Shown piece after piece: positions 49,343 through 56,382 of a DNA stretch of 64,000 nucleotides. Location: assembly GCA_965243835.1 (NCBI GenBank), contig OZ251578.1, forward strand, positions 434,001 to 498,000. The letters are read 5' to 3'. Within the stretch, counting starts at the first letter, position 1; each line of letters opens with the position of its first letter. The notes beneath the pieces were generated by a model. It did not search any database and had not been told where the DNA came from. It saw only the letters and a list, made by a program, of their open reading frames with translations. The DNA is from G965202665 sp965243835. GTDB lineage: Bacteria > Actinomycetota > Acidimicrobiia > Spongiisociales > Spongiisociaceae. The position numbers were made by a program, and so were the translations under genes.

Positions 49343-50362
49343 TTATTCGTTGCGGGTGGGGGTTAGGGCGGGGATAATTTTTTGGCCGTAGGCGGTCAGG
49401 GTGGCTTCCTGGTCGTCGTGCATCAGGTAGATGCCGAAGTGGTCTGCTCCCAGGTCGCGCAACTGCTCCAGTTTGGCTATGTGATCCGCGGGCGTTCCCA
49501 GGACGCAGAAGCGGTCTACGATTTCATCGGGGACGAAATCGGTGGAGGGGTTGCCGGCTTTGCCGTGATGGGAATAGTCGTAACCCTCCCGGGCGGCGAT
49601 GTAGTCCGCCAGCACGGGGGGCACCATTTCCGGGTTGTCCGACCCGTAGCGTTTCACCAGGTCGTGCACGTGGTTGCCGACCATCCCGCCGAACCACCGC
49701 AACTGCTCCCGCTGATGCGCCAAATCATCGCCCACGTAGGCGGGGGCCACCACGCAGATCGCCACCTCGTCCGGGTCCCGGCCGGCCTCCTCCGCCGCCG
49801 TTCGCACCGCGCCCGCCGTCCATTCCAGGATTTGCGGGTCGGCCAGTTGCAGGATGAAACCATCGGCGCACCGTCCGATGGCGTCCAGGGCACGGGGCCC
49901 GTAGCCGGCCGCCCACATCGGCAAATCCCATCCCTCCTCCACCCAGGGGATGCGCACCGTCCCCTCCCCGTATTCCACTTCCCGGCCCGCCACCAACCCT
50001 TTCACTACCGCCATGCATTCCGTCATCGCGGCCAGGGTGCGGGGCTTTTTGCCGATCACCCGCAAGGCCGAGTCCCCCCGTCCCATCCCGCAGATGGTGC
50101 GCTCCCCGAACATGTCGTTGAGGGTGGCGAACAGGGAAGCCAGCACTGTCCAGTCCCGGGTGCCCGGGTTGGTGACCATCGGCCCCACCGTCATCCGCTC
50201 GGTGGCGGCCAGCATCCGGGAGTAGATGACGAACGGCTCCTGCCATAACACATGCGAATCGAACGTCCAGCCGTGGGAGAACCCGTTGGCCTCCGCCAGC
50301 CGGGTCAACTCCAGCACCCGCGACGCCGGCGGGTCGGTCTGCAGAACCACACCAAAGTTCAA
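49343..50362 (-). CDS. F420-dependent luciferase-like oxidoreductase, possibly pyrimidine/hydantoin locus
   Basis: A 339-residue LLM enzyme: MNFGVVLQTDPPASRVLELTR, GWTFDSHVLWQEPFV, RTICGMGRGDSALRVIGKKP, and CVLGTPADHIAKLEQLRDLG with IYLMHDD. Relatives with this pattern are found beside dihydropyrimidinases in actinobacteria (from memory). The 3-prime neighbours of the defence operon on the right (59.3-63.6 kb) are exactly such genes, so this enzyme may be the left end of a locus that the island has split. Start is TTG 50362 behind GGAGGAG. GC-rich like the housekeeping genes. Confidence 0.85.
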   Translation of the reverse strand: MNFGVVLQTDPPASRVLELTRLAEANGFSHGWTFDSHVLWQEPFVIYSRMLAATERMTVGPMVTNPGTRDWTVLASLFATLNDMFGERTICGMGRGDSALRVIGKKPRTLAAMTECMAVVKGLVAGREVEYGEGTVRIPWVEEGWDLPMWAAGYGPRALDAIGRCADGFILQLADPQILEWTAGAVRTAAEEAGRDPDEVAICVVAPAYVGDDLAHQREQLRWFGGMVGNHVHDLVKRYGSDNPEMVPPVLADYIAAREGYDYSHHGKAGNPSTDFVPDEIVDRFCVLGTPADHIAKLEQLRDLGADHFGIYLMHDDQEATLTAYGQKIIPALTPTRNE

Positions 50363-50457
50363 GACTCCTCCATCATTTCCGTTATCACCGCGCCCCGGTT
50401 TTGGCGCGGAACATCTGATATTACTATGCTAACGGCAACGATGGGAAGAAAATAGAT

Positions 50458-52446
50458 ATGAAACTTGCCGCCGGGCAACGCATCCGCTTGCCGGACGCGG
50501 ATGGATTCGTTGTGCTTGACGGCGTGATACCCAGAGCGGACGGCGGTTATAAATTGTATGTTATTGATAGTTCCGGTGTTCTTCCGATTGACCTTGCCGC
50601 CGATGACCTCAAACTGGTGGAAGTGCTGGAAGAGGATGGCGGGGCCGATTCCCGGCTGGTGTTGGCGGGGTTGTGGGCCGAGTGGATGCGACAAGTTACG
50701 CACCGGTCGGGGGCGACGGCGCGGGACGCCACCTCGTTGCGCCCCTACCCCCATCAGGGCTCGGCCGTGTACGGGGCGATGTTGCCCCAGCCCCTGCTCC
50801 GGTTTCTGCTGGCGGACGAGCCGGGCACGGGGAAGACGATCATGGCCGGTCTGTGGTTGCGGGAGTCGCAACGGCTCGGGTTCGCCAAACGGGCGTTGGT
50901 GGTCGCCCCCGCCCACCTGGTCTCCAAATGGCAAGATGATTTCCGGCGGTTCCTCAACCTGAAACTGCAAAGGATCACGATGAACACCATTCGCGAGGAA
51001 GCGTTGTCCGGCCCCCACCAATGGTGGATCGTGTCCTTGGACTTGGCGGCGGTCAACCCGGCGGTTTACGAAGCCGTCCACCCGGACCGGGCGGGGTGGG
51101 ACGCGGTGGTGTTCGACGAGGCGCACCGGCTCACCCCCACCGCGGAGCAGTACTACAAGGTGGGCCGCATGCTGTCCCGCAACACTTCCCGCGCCCTGTT
51201 GATGACCGCCACCCCCCATCGCGGCGACGAGTGGCTGTTCCGGTCGCTGATGTCACTGGTGGACCCGCAGATTTTCCCCGAACCCCCGGATGTCGATGAC
51301 CCGAAGTCCAAACGGTCCATAAAGTTCGACCGGTTGCCGCGCCTCAAGCCGGGGCGGTTGCACTTTCTGCGGCGTATGAAAGAAGAACTGTATGATTACG
51401 ATGGCGAAACGCCGCTGTTCAAGCCCCGCGAGGCCCGCAACATCACCGTACCGCTTAATGTGGACGAACGCGGCTTCTACAACGAAGCCTTGGACCTGGT
51501 GGAAGAATTCTTCCCGCAGGATGCGGTAGTTTTGGCGAAAATGGTGTACGGCAAGCGGGCGGCCTCCGCGCTTTATTCGCTACGGGAGACGCTGATGAGA
51601 AGGCGGGACCGGATGGGTCAAGATAATGACCTGGCGACTCCCTTGTCCGGCGATCCCTACGATTGGGATGAAACAGATAAAGATGAAGCCCGGGTGATTA
51701 ACGAAGTTTCCAAAGCGGGTAGGGAAGAAAAAAGCAGGATCGACGACATTTTAGAGCGGTTGGACGAGGTGTTGTGCGACACTACTTTGCGGGTGTCCAA
51801 GTGGCCCCGCATGGTGGAGGAGTGCTTACGGCCCCACGGTATTTATCCCGGCTCGGACAAGCAGGTGGTGGTCTTCACCGAGTTCGCCGACACCGCTGAT
51901 TGGTTGACGGACCGCTTTGACCTGTTTGGATACACCGCCCGTCGCTACTCCGGGGCTGACTCCCATGCGGAACGGGATGAGATACGGGCCAAGTTCGCGG
52001 CCGGGGAGTTTCAGGTCATCGTCTCCACCGATGCCGGAAATGAGGGAATAGACCTGCAGACCGCCTCCGTTTTGGTTAACTGGGATATGCCCTGGTCGCT
52101 GGTGCGATTGGAGCAGAGAATGGGCCGCATTCATCGTATCGGCCAAGACTCCAAGGTGTGGCTCTACAACCTGATAGCCACCGACACCCGGGAAGGCGAT
52201 GCCTACGCCAGGTTGTTGGATAAGCTGATGGAGGCCGCCAACGAATTGGACGGCAAAATGTTCGACAGCCTGAGTATGGTAGGCGAAAGGGCCCTGGCGG
52301 AAGCCGGAATTAAAAGCCTGGAAAACTTCCTGAAAATGGCCTATAAGGCCGGAAATCGCCCCCCCCCCCCCCATATTGGCGGAAAGTCTGTCAACCATAC
52401 GCCAAGAGCAACAGCAAGGTGGCGATTACCTAGCCTCGTCGGTTGA
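50458..52446 (+). CDS. SNF2/DEAD-like helicase of helicase-methylase-ATPase defence operon, N-terminal part, frameshifted by poly-C
   Basis: Superfamily 2 helicase, ATP-driven DNA translocase. Residues 1-646 are the real protein: ADEPGTGKTIMAGLW (Walker A), VVFDEAHRLTP (DEAH box), LLMTATPHRGD (motif III), then VVVFTEFADTADWL, STDAGNEGIDLQTAS and EQRMGRIHRIGQDS (motifs IV-VI). After a run of C at 52359-52372 the frame is wrong and stops at 52446. The next gene continues the protein in the other frame; with 13 or 16 C the two would form 1075 to 1076 residues ending in a DUF3883 domain. This points to an ON/OFF phase switch, or a homopolymer sequencing error. Confidence 0.9.
   Translation: MKLAAGQRIRLPDADGFVVLDGVIPRADGGYKLYVIDSSGVLPIDLAADDLKLVEVLEEDGGADSRLVLAGLWAEWMRQVTHRSGATARDATSLRPYPHQGSAVYGAMLPQPLLRFLLADEPGTGKTIMAGLWLRESQRLGFAKRALVVAPAHLVSKWQDDFRRFLNLKLQRITMNTIREEALSGPHQWWIVSLDLAAVNPAVYEAVHPDRAGWDAVVFDEAHRLTPTAEQYYKVGRMLSRNTSRALLMTATPHRGDEWLFRSLMSLVDPQIFPEPPDVDDPKSKRSIKFDRLPRLKPGRLHFLRRMKEELYDYDGETPLFKPREARNITVPLNVDERGFYNEALDLVEEFFPQDAVVLAKMVYGKRAASALYSLRETLMRRRDRMGQDNDLATPLSGDPYDWDETDKDEARVINEVSKAGREEKSRIDDILERLDEVLCDTTLRVSKWPRMVEECLRPHGIYPGSDKQVVVFTEFADTADWLTDRFDLFGYTARRYSGADSHAERDEIRAKFAAGEFQVIVSTDAGNEGIDLQTASVLVNWDMPWSLVRLEQRMGRIHRIGQDSKVWLYNLIATDTREGDAYARLLDKLMEAANELDGKMFDSLSMVGERALAEAGIKSLENFLKMAYKAGNRPPPPHIGGKSVNHTPRATARWRLPSLVG
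52359..52372 (+). repeat. Homopolymer of 14 C inside helicase gene
   Basis: Fourteen consecutive C interrupt the helicase reading frame between codons for GNR and ILAESLST. Slippage by one C (to 13) or two (to 16) would restore the frame. Runs of this length are rare in coding DNA and are a classic slipped-strand phase-variation site. Confidence 0.95.
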
Positions 52447-53686
52447 CATCAATGACTCTTTAGACCAATTATATAAAGAACGACTGGAGCGCATAAATCC
52501 TCATATAGTAGAACGTTTTTTGACCAGGCTGGCCGACGCCGAATTGCTTGATTTCAAACAAGCGGCGGTTGCTGATAGGGGGTTTTGGTATCTCACCCCC
52601 CGCGCCCTTTCGTTTCCAAAAGCCCTGCCGGTGGAGGAATCAACCGGTAAAGCCCTGGTTTCCACCAGCGGGCAGTTCAAGACGGCCGCCGTTGAAGCGG
52701 GGGTCAGCAGGGCGTCCGATGCCGTAACGCTGGGTCCCGGGGAGCCGGTTTTTGGGGAGCTGGCCGAGATCGCTGGAGACCATTTGCGGCCGTTCCTATA
52801 TCAGGGGGCGTTGCTGGAAGATCAGACCACCGTCACCGACTACGAGTTGCACCTCTTCGCGGCCGAGGTGTCGGAAGGCGGCGGCAGAAGGAAGACGGCC
52901 TGGTCCTATCTGATCCGGGTGGACGATACGGGAGCCCGGCTGGTCGCCTGGGAGACCCTTTCCAATCTCAAACCGGCAAACAGGGTCGCGGACCGGCCCC
53001 ATCCTGCCCGGAAATCCGAAGCGGCGCAAGCGGCGCAACAGGCCCTGTGGGAAGAACGGGATGATCGCATGCTCGCCATGGAGAGTTGGGCGGCCGACGC
53101 TCGCCAAAACCTGAGACGGTTGCCCGATGATCTAAGCAACGACATACCCAACCGCGAACAACGGCTAAAAATCAGGGGAAGGACAGAGGCCGCCGTTGAA
53201 AGTCGTATCGCCGATTTGGACGAGGCAACGAAGATCGAAGTAGGCGATCTGACCCGCATCGGATGGGCAAGGGTACAAGGAGCCGCAGAAGCGAATCCCG
53301 AAGAAAAAACTAGCGAAGAAATCGCGATGCGGCTGGTGATTGATTCGCTGGCCGCTGAGGGCTGGAAAGTAGCGGATGTCCATACCGAGGGTCGCGGCTA
53401 CGACCTCCACGCCCGCCGGGGCAATCAGCAACGATGCGTGGAAGTAAAAGGCATTTGGGACAAAGCTTCCAGCCGGGGAGTAACCCTAACCGGCAACGAA
53501 ATGGTCCGGGCGGGGCTGTTAGCCGATGACTACTGGCTCTACATAGTAGATAAATGTTTAGAGGGCGGTGTCCTCTATTTCGCCTACCAAAACCCCGCCG
53601 TTTTGTTTGGTGATGTTTCACGAGACATCACTTCCCTGCACATCAAAGGTTCCGACCTTGAGGGTGCAAAGGCGGGTCGGAAATGA
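52376..53686 (+). CDS. Helicase C-terminal part with DUF3883 domain, out of frame in this sequence
   Basis: A 436-codon frame opening at TTG 52376 just behind the poly-C tract and reading on as the helicase C-terminus. Its start (LAESLSTIRQEQQQ) joins smoothly to the helicase end MAYKAGNR. The last 120 residues are a DUF3883 domain: SEEIAMRLVIDSLAAEGW, YDLHARRG and the nuclease-like RCVEVKGIWD. With the frame closed it would not be translated except by internal start. It overlaps the methylase gene by ATGA at 53683. No other damage is seen along the frame, so it is under selection or recently switched. Confidence 0.82.
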   Translation: MAESLSTIRQEQQQGGDYLASSVDINDSLDQLYKERLERINPHIVERFLTRLADAELLDFKQAAVADRGFWYLTPRALSFPKALPVEESTGKALVSTSGQFKTAAVEAGVSRASDAVTLGPGEPVFGELAEIAGDHLRPFLYQGALLEDQTTVTDYELHLFAAEVSEGGGRRKTAWSYLIRVDDTGARLVAWETLSNLKPANRVADRPHPARKSEAAQAAQQALWEERDDRMLAMESWAADARQNLRRLPDDLSNDIPNREQRLKIRGRTEAAVESRIADLDEATKIEVGDLTRIGWARVQGAAEANPEEKTSEEIAMRLVIDSLAAEGWKVADVHTEGRGYDLHARRGNQQRCVEVKGIWDKASSRGVTLTGNEMVRAGLLADDYWLYIVDKCLEGGVLYFAYQNPAVLFGDVSRDITSLHIKGSDLEGAKAGRK

Positions 53687-56370
53687 CCCGCCTGATAGAA
53701 CGTTGGTTCCCTTGCCAAGAGGTGTCGGATAACTCGCGTAAGGGATGGGGAAGCGGCAACGCCGAAAAAGAATTATTCCCCTGGTTTGCGGCGCGGCCCC
53801 TAGTGCAAGCTAAGGCGGCAGTGTTATGTTCGCTTTTGCCATGGCCCGAGGGTGATAAAGGCGAACAGGAGCGGCTACAGAAGTTAGTTCAGAGCGGGAT
53901 GGAAGGATATGATGCCGCTCACGGTGAGTTAGTTGCTGAACTAAATAAATACTACCCTGATGGTGCCTCTCTACTGGATTCTTTTTCGGGTCGGGCGATG
54001 ATACCACTGGAGGCCGCCCGGTTAGAGGTTAGAAGCATGGGATTAGACTACTCGCCTGTTGCTACCTTGGGTGGAAGTTTACTGGCAGATTATCCAATGC
54101 GGGATTGGTCGCAAGAGCCGCCTTTGCCATATGATGACTATGAATCTTATAGTAATCGGATGGCCTCTCCCCGTCTATTATGTGATGTAGAATACATTCT
54201 CGACCTTATTGGAAGACGTTACGAATCTGAAATGGACTTATTTTATCCTATAGTGAACGGGAAACGACCGTGGGGCTATTTGTGGGCGATAACATTACCC
54301 TGTGTGAACTGCGGCCGGAGATTTCCCATTACAGGTAGCTATGAATTGCGCAAACCAGGCCACAAGGAGAACGACCCCGGACAATCATATTATATTGAAA
54401 CGGGTGGCTTGGAAGGTGAGTATAAAGTTATTGTTCACGAAGGTAGCCCAAAGTTTGATCCTACTCTTATCAAAAAAAAGGGAAGCAAGGGCCGGATAGC
54501 GATATGCCTATTTTGCGATCACGTGCATGCTCATGAAACTCATACCCGACTTATGGGTGATGGTGAATCTCGAGATGCCCTACTTGTAGTAGCAGATATT
54601 GATAGCGAATACGGGAAAAAATATCGTGAACCATCTCAGGTAGAGATTGATTCCATCAAAGGGGCTACTAATGCTCTAAATAATGAACCGTCCTTCACAC
54701 CTGATTTGCCCGCTGTGCCTGATGAGAAGGCACTTGGTTCCACTGGTCCCCGCGATTATGCTCGCTATGGGTATCACACATATGGCGATTTTTGTAATAC
54801 TCGCCAAACATTGGGATTGATAAAATTATCTCGTATTATAAATGATATTTGTCTTGAATTATTAAATACCGATATCAGCTCTAGTTACGTTTCAGCATTA
54901 AGTGGTTATGCATCTTCAGTATTGTGCCGAAAAATCAGGATGTCTACTCGTGGTGCAATGTTACAGGTAGGATACCAGAAAATTGGCTCAATTATTGGAA
55001 ATGGTCCACCAGTTCCGTTTGGCTCTGATTATTTTGAGACAGGTTGTGGAGAAGGTCCTGGGACTTGGGTATCTTTAGTAAAAAGTACCGTGCGAACCCT
55101 TAGGAAGCAACTAGATAGAGTTACGGGACTGCCAGCAACAATACAGCAAGGAACTGCTACGAATTTACTTATATCTGTTCCTTGCATGGATGCAGTTGTG
55201 ACGGATCCTCCATATGCGGACATGGTCGAGTATAGTGACGGATCTGATATTTTCTATGTTTGGTTGAAGAGGGCTTTGGCAGTATCGCATCAGGAATTCG
55301 GAATATCCTCAAATTGTGTAGGAGTTCAAGAAAAAAAGGACGAAGCCGTTGTAAAAATGACTTGGAAGAGGAGTGGTGACCATCGTACTCCATATCATTA
55401 TTACAGTTCTATCACTAGGGCATTATATGAAGCACGACGTGTTCTAAAACCCGGTGGAGTTGTCTCTATAATATTCGGTCATGATGATCCTGAAGTATGG
55501 AAGGACTTTTTGAGTTCTATTGATAATGCTGGTTTGATATTAACAGGCTCTTGGCCAGCTCGGACTGAACACGGTAGTCAAATGGGTAAGATTAATATAG
55601 AGACAACACTTACGCTTGCTTGTAAGCCAGCTGATCCTGATCGTCCAGAGGGTCAAATGCTGGAAGTGGATCGAGAAGTTAAACAAGAAATTTTGGATCG
55701 TCTACCGTTGTGGCAAAAGGCAAGTCTAGCACTGCCGGATCAGCGTATGGCATCGTATGGGCCAGCGATGGAAGTAGTTGGTCGTTACTCCCAAATATGT
55801 GACAAGGCTGGTAGATCGGTTAGTTTAGACAGTTATTTAGCAAAGGCTCGTCGATATGTGGAAGAGGCGGCGGAAATACGAATAGGAAATTCTCCCCTGG
55901 AAGTATTTGATCCACATAGCCACTTCGCATTATTTTGGACCTATATGTATGGTCGCACCATAGTGCCGGGTTCGGAAGAGCGTTGGTTACGGCTGGGTTG
56001 GGAAATGGAAGAAGAAGATACTGAAGGATTATTGAAAAAGGTAGGTAAAGGCTTTCGACTGATATATGCGCGCGAAGTAAAACAACCCAGAGAGAGGAAC
56101 GCCGTTATTGATGTGGCGTTGGCAGTGGCGGGTGCTGGTAAATCGATTAGGGATATAGCCACCATTTTGGCGGATTCGGATATGGTGGAGAATGAACTTC
56201 TTTGGGACTCGATTAGTCACCTTGCACAGCATGTGACTGAATCTGATAATGATGGAGACGTGTGGACTTGGGCGGTGCGTAATCGTAGTGTCATCATCGA
56301 TTTTTCGAAAGGCATTAAAGAGGACCGAATTCGTAAAGAAGAAGAGCGGCATCCAGACCCGATGTTGTAG
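53683..56370 (+). CDS. DUF1156-type DNA methyltransferase of the defence operon
   Basis: An 895-residue amino-methyltransferase. The N-terminal segment starts IERWFPCQEVS, FPWFAARPLVQAKA (DUF1156-like), then motif I DSFSGRAMIPLEAARL and motif IV DAVVTDPPYADMVEYSD followed by FYVWLKRAL. The zinc-like cysteines CVNCGRRFP and CLFCDHVH flank a long specificity region. The gene overlaps the helicase C-terminal frame by ATGA. The DNA is strikingly AT-rich between about 54.0 and 56.4 kb. In this system type it presumably methylates host DNA so that the operon can tell self from phage. Confidence 0.9.
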   Translation: MTRLIERWFPCQEVSDNSRKGWGSGNAEKELFPWFAARPLVQAKAAVLCSLLPWPEGDKGEQERLQKLVQSGMEGYDAAHGELVAELNKYYPDGASLLDSFSGRAMIPLEAARLEVRSMGLDYSPVATLGGSLLADYPMRDWSQEPPLPYDDYESYSNRMASPRLLCDVEYILDLIGRRYESEMDLFYPIVNGKRPWGYLWAITLPCVNCGRRFPITGSYELRKPGHKENDPGQSYYIETGGLEGEYKVIVHEGSPKFDPTLIKKKGSKGRIAICLFCDHVHAHETHTRLMGDGESRDALLVVADIDSEYGKKYREPSQVEIDSIKGATNALNNEPSFTPDLPAVPDEKALGSTGPRDYARYGYHTYGDFCNTRQTLGLIKLSRIINDICLELLNTDISSSYVSALSGYASSVLCRKIRMSTRGAMLQVGYQKIGSIIGNGPPVPFGSDYFETGCGEGPGTWVSLVKSTVRTLRKQLDRVTGLPATIQQGTATNLLISVPCMDAVVTDPPYADMVEYSDGSDIFYVWLKRALAVSHQEFGISSNCVGVQEKKDEAVVKMTWKRSGDHRTPYHYYSSITRALYEARRVLKPGGVVSIIFGHDDPEVWKDFLSSIDNAGLILTGSWPARTEHGSQMGKINIETTLTLACKPADPDRPEGQMLEVDREVKQEILDRLPLWQKASLALPDQRMASYGPAMEVVGRYSQICDKAGRSVSLDSYLAKARRYVEEAAEIRIGNSPLEVFDPHSHFALFWTYMYGRTIVPGSEERWLRLGWEMEEEDTEGLLKKVGKGFRLIYAREVKQPRERNAVIDVALAVAGAGKSIRDIATILADSDMVENELLWDSISHLAQHVTESDNDGDVWTWAVRNRSVIIDFSKGIKEDRIRKEEERHPDPML

Positions 56371-56382
56371 GAGGTGAAAGCA

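Noticed and set aside
46894..50362. Single defence operon including the F420 enzyme
   Set aside because: The F420 enzyme has housekeeping base composition and a clear metabolic family, so it is more likely resident than part of the defence genes.
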